DNA of 64,000 bases. Source: Cristatella mucedo. Taxonomy: Eukaryota > Bryozoa > Phylactolaemata > Cristatellidae. The stretch lies in contig WPIO01000026.1 in the NCBI GenBank assembly GCA_009760855.2, positions 4,570,501-4,634,500 on the forward strand. Reading direction: 5' to 3'. Positions 53,911-62,716 of this stretch are shown here, piece by piece. Numbering within the stretch: the stretch's first letter is position 1; every line of letters starts with the position of its first letter. Under the pieces are notes generated by a model. That model had not been told where the DNA came from, did no database searches, and saw only the letters and a program-made list of their open reading frames with translations. The position numbers were made by a program, and so were the translations under genes.

Positions 53911-54485
53911 ATGGGGAGCTATGGAAGGATTGGACATGTGAATACGAGAGGAAAGTATCATGGGTCTGGAGTTTTAGATAAAGTACTCGATGGAGTTGGT
54001 AAAGTAACACCTGTTTTAACCGGATTAACTGGGCTTAGTATGAACATTGCCAACAAGGGAATTGAAATGCATCAAGCAAGGAAACTTACTGAGTTGCAGA
54101 CAAAGAAAGAAAAGATTGACCAGGAATATGCTAATAAACGAAGAGAACTTGATGACAAACTTGATGAGGAAAGAAGAAAGAAAGAACTTGAGTATGAGTT
54201 GGAGAAACGTAAAAAAGAAGAAGATTATGATAGAAAGATGAAAGAGATGGATCTTGAGATAAACGAGCAATGCTTGATAAACTTAAACCAAAAACTAAAA
54301 AAGAAAAAAAAAAGATAAAAATTGAAGATGAGGAAGTAGACTATTCAGAAGCTCTTAAAGAGAAAGATCCAAAAATATATAAATAAATTGATAAAGTAGT
54401 AAAAGATAGAACTATTGATACTTATACTCCTCAGAGAAGCGATGGATATGGTGGAAGTATAAGGAAAAAGATTGGAGCTGGTTAA
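53911..54485 (+). pseudogene. Gly-rich then coiled-coil virion-type protein, frameshifted
   Basis: ATG 53911 (preceded by TATAGGGAG) opens 135 codons: a Gly-rich start (RIGHVNTRGKYHGSGVL), a hydrophobic stretch VTPVLTGLTGLSMNIA (about 32-47), then a strongly charged coiled coil (50-120). Near 54265 the frame shifts. The alternative frame continues with charged wording, has one TAA near 54384, and ends at TAA 54483-54485 with a TPQRSDGYGGSIRKKIG tail. No family is recognised. A short hydrophobic segment followed by a coiled coil between penton-like and capsid genes suggests a minor structural protein. Confidence 0.5.
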
Positions 54486-54529
54486 TATATTCAAAGTAAA
54501 TAAATTTTTCTTTTTTATATAGAGAAAGA

Positions 54530-56068
54530 ATGACGAATGCAGACATTAGTACTACAACTGAACTTGGATACCACGATTTCCCTGATTATAAACTTATAAA
54601 CTATCAGTTCAGAGAGTTTTATCCATCTGGTGTAAGAGAAGATGATACAAATGACAATAAATTGCTTACATTCACAGTACCAGGTGAACAAAAATTGTGT
54701 TATGTTTAATCCGATGGTTACCTTTTACTTGAAGGAAGGGTTGGTGGTACACCAGCAAATCTAAGTGATCCACCCACAACACTTAAGAGACAACTTGCTC
54801 TAGGATTAGTTAATAACGCTGGAGCATGGTTGTTTAGTAGTATGAGGATTAGACTTGGTTCAGAAGATATTGAAAGCCTTCCTTTGAAAGAAGCTGTTGG
54901 AACTGTTTCAACAATTATGGGTCTTCTATGCTATCCAGATGATTATAATAGAACTGAAGGACCTGCAACTGGATGGAAGAAGGATGAGGCAAATGAATTG
55001 GGTGATTTGACTTCAAATCTTGGAGCATATACTAGCCCTGAAGCTTCTAAGGCATCAACCTCAAACAACGGTTTGATCTATAGAAGGGGCCTTATAAACA
55101 ATACTGTTGAAGCAGACGCAGACGTTGGATCATTTACCATTGGAATACCTCTCGCAAGAATTTCTGGTTTCTGTGCTGATATGAATAATATTCTTTATAA
55201 TATTCCATTTACACTTGAACTTACTAGGGTTGGAGGAGATGATAAAAACTTTATCTTAACTGGAGATTCAGCAGCGGTTGGTACAACTACAAATACTATC
55301 ACAACTAAAGCACCTAATGCTACTTTTACAGGTGCTGCAAACGACGGTGCTTATACTACTTTCAGAGTTGCTATGTCAAAAATAAGACTAGTTGTTCCAT
55401 GTGTAACACCGAAAGAAAGTATTCAAAGATCACTTGCTGAATTTTCAAGTGTACAAGCAAACAAAATAAAACTAAACTATAGAGTTAGGCGACATGATTG
55501 TATAACTTTAACAAGTCTCAACCAATCAACTAGATACATTAAAACTCTACCAGTTCAAAATAACATTGATAAAGTTAGATGGTTAATCGTTGCCGCTCAA
55601 AATGTTAATAAATATGATAGTTACACTGGTAATCCTTGTACTTACAACCATTGTGATATTAAAAGTGTTTTCTTATACGCCCATGCATCAACGAAATATC
55701 CAATTGTTCAGAGAGAGTGTGAGTTTAAAAAAGGAAGGTGTTTTCAATCTTACACGGATTTCATAAATTTTAGAAAGCAGTATCTCGGTATTTATGAAAT
55801 TGTTGAACCTATTGGTGTTGGTTATAATGAATGGTTATCACTTTATCCAATTTTTGTAATTGATCTACAATACAATGACGAACCTCTTAGAGTATCATCA
55901 TCAATTGATGTGACCATTGAGTTCAATAGCAGTGCTATTCCAGCCAGTGGTATTATGGTTCATTACATATCTATTTGTGAGAATACTGCTGAACTAACTA
56001 CCAATGGCTCAGATGCTAGTTTCACTTGCGCCAAGGGTCGTATGGTTTATGAAGGAAAAGATTTTTAA
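54530..56068 (+). pseudogene. Major capsid protein (double jelly-roll, hexon-like)
   Basis: From ATG 54530 (TATATAGAGAAAGA upstream) the frame is open for 59 codons, hits TAA at 54707-54709, and then stays open to TAA 56068; 512 residues without the stop. Conserved wording includes WLFSSMRIRLG near the start of the second part, FTIGIPLARISGFC (the strand and loop typical of Polinton and virophage capsids), YNIPFTLELTR, and a C-terminal half with LPVQNNIDKVRWLIVAAQN and DLQYNDEPLRVS. This protein forms the pseudo-hexameric capsid lattice in this virus group. Apart from the single stop the gene looks complete and of typical length (450-600). Confidence 0.85.
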
Positions 56069-56092
56069 TGAATATCATAACAACTAAATATA

Positions 56093-57968
56093 ATGCAAAA
56101 AACAAATTTTATTCAAGGGTCTGATGAGTGGAAAAGTTCTATGAAGTTAAATATTGGAGGGTCGGAAGTGTATTCAGTTTTAGGTGATGATATGGTATTT
56201 GGCCCTCAAATTGATTGTGACATTGAATTAATTTCAAATAGAAAACTAAAAAAATATATTGCTAACTCTCATCCTATAAGGTTTCCTCAGATGATGTTTG
56301 GAAAAGTATTCGAGCCAATAGCAGCTAAATTTTTAGAAATGAAGTTGAATAGAAGTATTGAGAATTCAAATGAATGTTTTACTAGCGATGGGGTTTACCG
56401 CTATTCTCCAGACGGTATTATTGATGATTGCCAAGCACAATCTAGGCTTTCACTTCTATGCGGATGACACTCAGTTGTACCTTTGCTTTGATCCCTCCCA
56501 GCCTTCGAGCACCTCAAATTCTCTAAACTCACTTGCTGCATGCATTGATAACATCCGATCATGGATGGCAGCAAATTTTCTAAAACTAAACGATGATAAA
56601 ACTAACTTACTAGTTATGGGCAAACCTAGTGTTATTCAGAAATTGGAAAGGCTGACTTTCAAAATTGGCTCTGCCAGCATATCTCCAGTTGAATCAGCTC
56701 GAAATCTAGGTGTCATATTCCAAAGCGACCTCTCGTTAGACGACCACATCAGCTCCACAGTCAAATCAGCCTATTTTCAGCTTCATAACATTGCTAAAAT
56801 TAGGGCTTGTTTAGATAAGGATACCACGTCCAAGTTGGTCCATGCATTCGTGACATCTCGTCTCGACTTCTGCAACTCACTGCTTACTGGCCTACCAGCA
56901 TGTGCGATCAGGCGATTGCAGCTGGTGCAAAACTCTGCAGCTAGGCTTGTCTGTCGTGAGCGTCGCAGTTGCCACATTACTCCACTTCTCGCCGACCTGC
57001 ACTGGCTACCAGTCAAGCAACGGATTGACTTCAAGGTTTTGTCGCTCACTTTTAGGTCTCTTCATTCTATGGCTCCAGCCTATCTTTCAGATATACTACC
57101 CCATCAGGCAAAGCATCGTACCACTCGCTTTTCGGAATCCAACAGTCTAGAAATACCTCGTACAAACCTTAAATCCTTTGGAGACCGTGCATTTAGCTCG
57201 TATGCTCCCACAGCCTGGAACTCCCTCCCGACCTGCATCAGAACATCCCCTGACCTGACCACATTTAAAAGAAACTTAAAAACATACCTATTTAGGACAG
57301 CATTTAGTGGGTCCTTGTGATTCGTCCTCGATGTGCTTATGCGTGCTGACACTGTTCATGCTGCCACTAACCACATTTGCATGCTGACCCAGTGCATGTA
57401 ACCCCTAACCATGTTATTCATTTTGTTTGTTTTTCAAGCATGATTTTACTTACTATTCTATTGCGTATCACTTTGCAGCAAATGTAAAGCGCCTAGAAAG
57501 AGATTAAGTTCTCTGAGGGCGCTTTATCAAGTGCAATATTATTATTATTATTATTATTATCAAGATACCCTAATAGAGACAAAATGTTTATGGAGTAGAA
57601 CTATTGTAAAAGATTTTATCCCAAAACAATATATTGCACAATGCCTACTTGGTTTACACGTCTTAAAGCTTAGCAGATGTTTTTATAGTGAATTTGAAGT
57701 ATTCGTTCCAGGTTTGAATTGCTATGATGTACCTAAAGACTATGTTGCTGCAGGAACAGTTAGAATTCCAACAACTTATGAATTTGATATACCAATACGT
57801 GAACCTCTTTTTATGTTTTTACTTAAAGATGAAAAGTACTTTGAATTCGAATTTGATATAATTTCTGAATATGGTCGTTTTAACAATAAAAAAAAATTTG
57901 GTTATGATATCAAATATTACATAAAAAAATTAGAGATACAAGTAGTTAAAGAAGAAGATCCACTTTGA
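56093..57968 (+). pseudogene. YqaJ-type exonuclease/recombinase split by a LINE
   Basis: The first part (56093 to about 56425) runs from ATG preceded by AAATATA and contains FIQGSDEWK, FGKVFEPIAAKFLE and RYSPDGIID. The second part resumes at 57561 with ETKCLWSRTI and runs to TGA 57968. These are, in order, the entry segment, the conserved Glu helix, the catalytic Asp in a PDG motif and the ExK pair of the PD-(D/E)xK YqaJ family, which includes phage lambda exonuclease-like and baculovirus alkaline-nuclease-like enzymes used in recombination and DNA end processing. A LINE separates the catalytic Asp from the Glu/Lys pair, which destroys the enzyme. Not a standard Polinton core gene. Confidence 0.75.
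56426..57560 (+). mobile_element. L2/CR1-like LINE, copy L, inserted in the exonuclease gene
   Basis: The 5' truncation falls just before FHFYADDTQLYL (catalytic ADD intact) and the 3' end is (ATT)n at 57560. The whole remaining LINE frame (about 290 codons to 57320) is open, so the insertion is recent. Same subfamily as copy K in the host GRB2 intron: a host retrotransposon copied itself into the integrated virus-like element. Confidence 0.95.
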
Positions 57969-58030
57969 TTTTTAAGAATTATTCCAGTGGTTAAAGAAGT
58001 GTTAAAGAGATATAAAATATTAATAAATAA

Positions 58031-58038
58031 TTATATAG
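58031..58038 (+). promoter_or_regulatory. TATATAG start-site motif before fibre-like gene
   Basis: TTATATAG abuts ATG 58039 with no spacer. It is one of the clearest examples of the element-wide motif. Confidence 0.55.
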
Positions 58039-58899
58039 ATGAACAAAAAGTTTCACAGCGAGGACTATGTATCGAAGAATAATGGTTTCATTCTTTCTGA
58101 TCTTGATGCAAATGGTAATAGAATTATAAACTTAGCTGACCCTGTAAATGACTATGACGCTGTTACAAAAGCCGATGCTGACGCTAACTTTGTTGTTAAT
58201 TCAGGAATAACAATGAATCTTGGAGGAAAACGTATTACAAATCTAGGAGCAGGTGTTAACCCTACCGATGGTGTAAACGTTTCACAAGTAAATAATTATG
58301 TTAAGAAGACTGGTGATACAATGTTAGGAGATTTAGACATGAATGGAAAAGCTATAGCATCTACTTATTGGAATTCTGGTAATACCAATCCAGTAGTCTT
58401 AAACGATGATTATTGTGTTACTTATGGAGGAATGAAAAGAGATGTATTATTGAAAGCATTTCCTTCAACAACAAATATCAATATGGGTGGATATTCAATA
58501 ACTAATGTTGCAGAGCCTGTAAACCCTTCTGACGTTGCTACGAAGAATTATGTAGATAAAACACTTAAAAAAATAACGGAAGTAATATCAATCTCAATGG
58601 ACCCTAAAGCATTAAATTCAATTTTAAATCTATCAACCCCATATTCATGGACAAATAAATTGTCTCCACCTATAATGATATTAAATGTTATGGTTGTTGG
58701 AGCATCTAATTGTGTATTTCTAAAACCTAATACTGATACAGCAGTAGTATCAGAAGATGTAAGAGCTATAAATACTTCAACAACAAGTATTAACTTAAAG
58801 TACTATGTATACCTCAATAGATTACCGACAGAGTATTACTTCGTTGATAGTACTGGAAAGCTAAAGGTAGACCTCTTGGTTAGTTATGTACCCTCCTGA
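58039..58899 (+). CDS. Fibre-like protein with phage-tail-fibre-type repeats
   Basis: Intact, 286 residues. Three repeats are visible: GNRIINLADPVNDYDAVTKA (about 26-45), GGKRITNLGAGVNPTDGVN (about 63-81) with a TGDTMLGDLDMNGKAI linker, and GGYSITNVAEPVNPSDVATK (about 151-170). The wording 'G(x)I(T/I)N(L/V)..P....DAVTK' is the shaft repeat of many phage tail fibres. The C-terminal 110 residues lack repeats and could form a receptor-binding head. Attachment fibre is the likely role, by analogy only. Confidence 0.65.
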   Translation: MNKKFHSEDYVSKNNGFILSDLDANGNRIINLADPVNDYDAVTKADADANFVVNSGITMNLGGKRITNLGAGVNPTDGVNVSQVNNYVKKTGDTMLGDLDMNGKAIASTYWNSGNTNPVVLNDDYCVTYGGMKRDVLLKAFPSTTNINMGGYSITNVAEPVNPSDVATKNYVDKTLKKITEVISISMDPKALNSILNLSTPYSWTNKLSPPIMILNVMVVGASNCVFLKPNTDTAVVSEDVRAINTSTTSINLKYYVYLNRLPTEYYFVDSTGKLKVDLLVSYVPS

Positions 58900-58904
58900 A
58901 AAGT

Positions 58905-59317
58905 ATAGATGAACTATTAAAGCTATTAGCTCTTCTAACTTTGTTGCTTTATACTTACCTTTAACAATTGGAAATAATTTAGAAATGCAACAGATGGCTT
59001 CATGATCTAAACAATGATGCAAAGAAGTAGAACAACATTGTTTTTTAAGTGTTTCTTAACCAGTGAATACAGTTTAGTTGGTTTTTCTTTTTTATAATAA
59101 TTAGAATTTATGTTACAGTACGAACAGACTATGCAGTGGTTATTACGAAAAAGGCTAGAATCAAATTCAGTTTCTTCCATATCTTTATCACAGATACAAC
59201 AACGTATTTCATATTCCTGTATTGGCCTTTTCTTTTTGGTTTACAATATGGATGACCTGTTTCAAGGTATTCAACTTCACTAAACGTGCTTAAGCATGTA
59301 TCACAAAATATTTCCAT
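58905..59317 (-). pseudogene. Cys/His-rich zinc-binding protein, frameshifted
   Basis: ATG 59317 starts a frame with FCDTC and further Cys/His (HPYC). Near 59225 the coding sense moves to another frame containing RCCICDK and HCIVCSYC, and near 59040 to a third with LHHCLDHEAICC and a KGKYKATKLEELIALI end. Joined conceptually it is a protein of about 130 residues with several CxxC pairs, likely binding two or more zinc ions. No family is assigned. It is divergent from the integrase gene, with start codons only 10 bp apart. Confidence 0.5.
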
Positions 59318-59327
59318 TCTCTATAGA
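59318..59327. promoter_or_regulatory. 10-bp shared divergent start-site motif (palindromic CTATAG)
   Basis: TCTCTATAGA separates ATG 59317 (minus) from ATG 59328 (plus). CTATAG is its own reverse complement, so each gene sees the same motif three to four bases before its ATG. Confidence 0.6.
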
Positions 59328-60191
59328 ATGTCGTTCTTAACTCTAAATGAAAGAAAAAAAGAAGGTAAATTTAATCCTAACTCAGATATAAGCCAAGTAT
59401 TCAAGCCAAGACCTAAAAGAATTTCACAGGGTTTCTTTAATATTGTTGAGCCTAATGAAAATCACCAAGCAGACACTTTGTATATGCCTAATGATTCTGG
59501 ATATAAATATGCTTTGAGTGTTATTGATGTTGCTAGTAGATATAAAGAATCAAGACCTCTTAAAACAAAGACTTCTAAAGAAGTAACAAAAGCAATAATA
59601 GATATCTACAGTAAAGGTCCTTTGAAGTGGCCAAAGAAAATGACTGTAGATCCAGGATCAGAGTTTAAAGGTGAGTTTGCTAAAGAAATGAAAAAACATG
59701 AAACACGAATCATCAATGGTACTACTAAAAAGAGTGTTGCATTAGTTGAAAGAATGAATCGAACAGTTGCTGAGAGGGCATTCATTGCTCAGTATGAAAA
59801 AGAATTAGAAAGTATTAACAAATGAGACTATAATAGAAACAGAGAGTGGATTGATAATCTACCAAAGATCATTGAGTATCTAAATAATAGTGTTACAAGA
59901 ATGATTGGTGAAGAACCTGCAAAGGCGATAAAAAAAGAAAAGGTAAAACTAAAGAAACCAAAATATCATGGTGAAAAGCTATTAGAACTTAACACACCAG
60001 TTAGGTATTTATTAGAACCTGGTGAGGGAGAAAATGAGAAAAGAAGAAGAGCTACAGACCCAATATGGAGTCTAACAAAACATACTATTGTTAGAATAAT
60101 GGTATTTAAACAACAACCAGCTAGATATTTCGTAAATGATATTAAGAGAAGTTTTGTTAGAGAGGAGTTACGAGTTATTAGCCAACATTAA
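59328..60191 (+). pseudogene. Retroviral-type DDE integrase
   Basis: Inserts the element into host DNA. The frame from ATG 59328 contains an N-terminal basic region, then the rve core: Asp in NHQADTLYM, Asp in MTVDPGSEFKGEF, Glu in LVERMNRTV, with the spacing of a D,D-35-E-type site. A TGA at 59823-59825 interrupts the frame. The same frame continues to TAA 60191 with IIEYLNNSVTRMIGEEP, the usual end of the core, and a C-terminal basic domain (DPIWSLTKHTIVRI ... FVREELRVI) typical of Polinton integrases. Without the stop it would be 287 residues. The 3' end overlaps the convergent minus-strand gene by 14 bp. Confidence 0.85.
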
Positions 60192-60993
60192 TTTTAGTTT
60201 GTGAGTTTCCTAGTACAAGTCCTTCAAACTCTTCTTTTGTAATCTCATCATCAGATAAAGCGTTAGTAATCTTTGAGATAATTTGATAATTAGAACTTAA
60301 AGCATTCCTTTTACGTTTGTCTATTTCTGTAAGCACACCGTCAACTGATACAAACATTACAGATAGAGCTGAAAAGACAGTTACTACATGACTAATAGAT
60401 GGCAATACTTGAACATAAGTACTTGAAACAGTTACTCCTAATGCTATTAGAATATTTATGAATTTAAGTACATATCTAGCTCTTGTTAATTTTATTAGAC
60501 ACCCCCTAATTTTGTTATTAAACTGAACAGTCTCCTCATATTTTTTAACAGCAAAATCTTTTCTCAAATCTGGCATTTTTTCTATATATTTGTAAATATT
60601 TTTTTTAATCCACCAATCCATAGTCTCTTCAATCAACTCTTCCGGATGTTCAAAGTCTTTTCCTTGATCTATTTCTTTTTTTATTTGTTTTTTTAGTTCT
60701 ATTTTTTTAGAGTAAGCTTCTGATTTAATTTTATTTATTTTTTCTATTTTTAAGTCCTTGAGAAACTCTTCAAAGACTGACCCATCTCTAACCTTAGTAA
60801 ATATGTTTGCAATCTCTGGTTCAGAGTGATTTATTCTTAAAGCCTTGTATTCAATAACAAGTTTAACAGCGTTTAGTAGTGTAGATCTAATGTCTTCAAT
60901 TCTACCCATAGGATATGAACAAATCTAAAAATTTGAATGCTGTTGACCTTGAACTTCATTAAGGCAATCCCTACTCCTCGTTTCAACACCCAT
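60178..60993 (-). pseudogene. Two-TM protein of unknown function
   Basis: The open frame starts at ATG 60909 (243 residues), but the same frame extends upstream to an ATG at 60993 that has the element's motif (CATTATATAGAA) directly before it, interrupted by a TAG at 60925-60927. I therefore take 60993 as the original start. The protein has a charged helical N-terminal half (ELKKQIKKEIDQ..), then two hydrophobic segments (FINILIALGVTVSSTYVQVL and VVTVFSALSVMFVSVDGVL), then a charged C-terminal helix. This layout recalls SLATT-type two-TM proteins, a weak resemblance. A membrane protein of the particle or of infected cells is possible. Confidence 0.5.
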
Positions 60994-61005
60994 TTCTATA
61001 TAATG
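60994..61005 (-). promoter_or_regulatory. TATATAGAA start-site motif before the two-TM gene
   Basis: On the minus strand the sequence CATTATATAGAA ends directly at ATG 60993. It supports that upstream start over the ATG at 60909, which has no such motif. Confidence 0.5.
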
Positions 61006-61030
61006 TTTATTTTTGTTTTAATTAAATTAA

Positions 61031-61504
61031 TTATGCTTCTAGAGCTGCAGCAGTTGCCTTTTGTCTTGCGCTAACACCGTCAGTTAGATCAGAAAGAATC
61101 ACATAACACTCGTCTTTAACGATTCCAGAGATGTCCGGTTTAACTCCTGAAACTCCTGAAACTCCTGAAATAACCGTTGAGAGTGTTGGAAGTTGAGATG
61201 CAATCCATGTTGTATAACCAGAGATCTCAGAAGGATCGTCAAGAAGTGCGTCTACTTTAGATCTAACAGTAGATTCAAGATTTGCTGTTACATCAGTTAA
61301 GCCGGCGGTTATAATCTTTTGAGCTTCGATATCACATTCATCGAGATAGAACTTCTTAACCGAATTGTCAGTCATAACTGAAATATCTGAATCAAGTGTT
61401 TGTTGATCGTATGCGGTCATCCTTGACCTAACAAGATAATCAACGTAAGACTTAAGGAGAGTAGCACTAGTAGCAAGATTGGGATCAGTAACGTCGTTCT
61501 GCAT
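61031..61504 (-). CDS. Unknown 157-residue protein
   Basis: Intact frame from ATG 61504, preceded by TTTATATAGGAA. The product is acidic and largely helical, with many Thr/Ser/Asp (LTDVTANLESTVRSKVDALL), a short GVSGVSGV repeat near residue 117 (encoded by a 9-bp triplet repeat) and an Ala-rich end. No family is recognised. It lies in a run of small minus-strand genes between the integrase and polymerase, a position often held by accessory genes. Confidence 0.55.
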   Translation of the reverse strand: MQNDVTDPNLATSATLLKSYVDYLVRSRMTAYDQQTLDSDISVMTDNSVKKFYLDECDIEAQKIITAGLTDVTANLESTVRSKVDALLDDPSEISGYTTWIASQLPTLSTVISGVSGVSGVKPDISGIVKDECYVILSDLTDGVSARQKATAAALEA

Positions 61505-61517
61505 TTCCTATATAAAA
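61505..61517 (-). promoter_or_regulatory. TATATAGG start-site motif
   Basis: The minus strand reads TTTTATATAGGAA directly before ATG 61504. Confidence 0.5.
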
Positions 61518-61534
61518 AAAGAAAATTACTTATA

Positions 61535-61801
61535 TGAAAAAGTGATTATTTTTTTGTTTTTACATCATCAAATATTTGATGAAACTTATCAAATGCTGCA
61601 GTATATTTTTTTCTTTTTTTTCATTTTGTCATATGCATCACAAACATCTAAAAGAACCCAAATTTTTGGTGCCGGTAGTTTAAAGATATGCTTATAAAGA
61701 TCTGAAGGAATATATGGGGTATCATCTTCAAAACCACAAAACTTTTTAGCAATTCTTATAGCATACTCACAACAAAGAATTCTTGAAACTTCCTGATTCA
61801 T
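61535..61801 (-). pseudogene. Small helical protein, paralogue family member A
   Basis: ATG 61801 with TATATAGGGAG directly upstream. The frame as read is 70 codons and ends after a Lys run (A-rich DNA near 61620). Beyond that run an alternative frame stays protein-like for about 20 codons to near 61535, so a one-base slip in the A run is likely. Its EVSRILCCEYAIRIAKKFC start matches the start of member C (62127-62402), and the VLLDVCDAYDKM segment matches VLIEICEASDKL there. Function unknown. Confidence 0.5.
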
Positions 61802-61813
61802 CTCCCTATATAA
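61802..61813 (-). promoter_or_regulatory. TATATAGGG start-site motif
   Basis: The minus strand reads TTATATAGGGAG directly before ATG 61801. Confidence 0.5.
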
Positions 61814-61816
61814 GGT

Positions 61817-62092
61817 TTAAGAATTTTTAATAGAATCTAATTTTCTATTCTCATATATTTTTTCAACCTCATCACATATTTTAATTTCACATTCTAAAAT
61901 ACTTTCATAATGATTAGCTATCTCTAAAAGTGTGTCAATAAATAATGGGTCTAATTCTTTTAAAACTTGATAAGATTTACAACAAATAGTATCATGAGGA
62001 AGACCACATAGTAATTTTGAACAAAGATTAATTAAATTTGTACGAGTGTTATAATTTTTAATAATCTTTTCAAACTTTTCATGTAAATCCAT
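61817..62092 (-). CDS. Small helical protein, paralogue family member B
   Basis: Intact, 91 residues from ATG 62092 (TTTATAAAGGAA upstream). Helical, with several Cys (LCSKLLCG, TICCKS). The FIDTLLEIANHYESILECE segment resembles FVTVLIEICEASDKLMECR of member C, suggesting common descent. No known family. Confidence 0.5.
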   Translation of the reverse strand: MDLHEKFEKIIKNYNTRTNLINLCSKLLCGLPHDTICCKSYQVLKELDPLFIDTLLEIANHYESILECEIKICDEVEKIYENRKLDSIKNS

Positions 62093-62126
62093 TTCCTTTA
62101 TAAAGCTAAAGTTTTATTTAATAGAA

Positions 62127-62402
62127 CTAATTAATTGGTACTCTTTGTTTTGTTTTGGGGGTTTTTGATTTTTTTGCGGCTTCTTCGAGTATTTCATTTA
62201 TCTTACCTCTACACTCCATTAGCTTATCAGAAGCTTCACAGATTTCAATAAGAACAGTAACAAACGAACTCTCTAAATCTGGAATAAGTTTATCAAGAGA
62301 GTGTCTAACTATTCGTTGATCATTACCTTTAAGTTTTTGAAGACAGATCTTTACAGCCATATCTCTGGATTGTTCACAGCTTAGAATTCTCGAAACGTCT
62401 AT
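62127..62402 (-). pseudogene. Small helical protein, paralogue family member C, start codon lost
   Basis: The frame is open from 62402 to a TAA at 62127. The first ATG is at 62360, but the 14 codons before it encode wording matching member A (DVSRILSCE), and the element's motif ACTTATATAGAA lies directly before codon ATA 62400-62402 where other genes have ATG. The original start codon therefore appears mutated. The C-terminus is basic (KKSKTPKTKQR). Confidence 0.5.
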
Positions 62403-62425
62403 TTCTATATAAGTATAAATATTTT

Positions 62426-62678
62426 TTATAATTCATTCTCTTCATTTACATAATCACTTCGAAAAGGGGGTATATCATCAGCTTCAGTGTAAAAAGTGGT
62501 CATCTTCAGCAGACTCAAACCCAGATTCGGATTCGGATTCAGACTCGGATTCGGATTCGGATTCAGGTATATAATCAGGATCTTCGGATTCTGTATCTGA
62601 TATTGACTCAGTATCTGAAATACCTATATCCATAGAACTTTCTTCAACTTTTAAGAACTCTGGATTTTCGTTTTCCAT
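62426..62678 (-). pseudogene. Acidic Ser/Glu-repeat protein
   Basis: ATG 62678 (ATTATTATAGAA upstream) opens 64 codons: an acidic N-terminus, then a run of alternating Ser and Glu (SESESESESESES) encoded by a GATTCG/A-type hexanucleotide repeat. After GFESAEDDHF the frame ends at a TGA following a T run (near 62495). The neighbouring frame continues protein-like for about 20 acidic codons to TAA 62426, so a slip in the T run is likely. Disordered acidic protein, function unknown. Confidence 0.45.
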
Positions 62679-62716
62679 TTCTATAATAATGAAATTATTT
62701 TGTTAACATACTTTTC

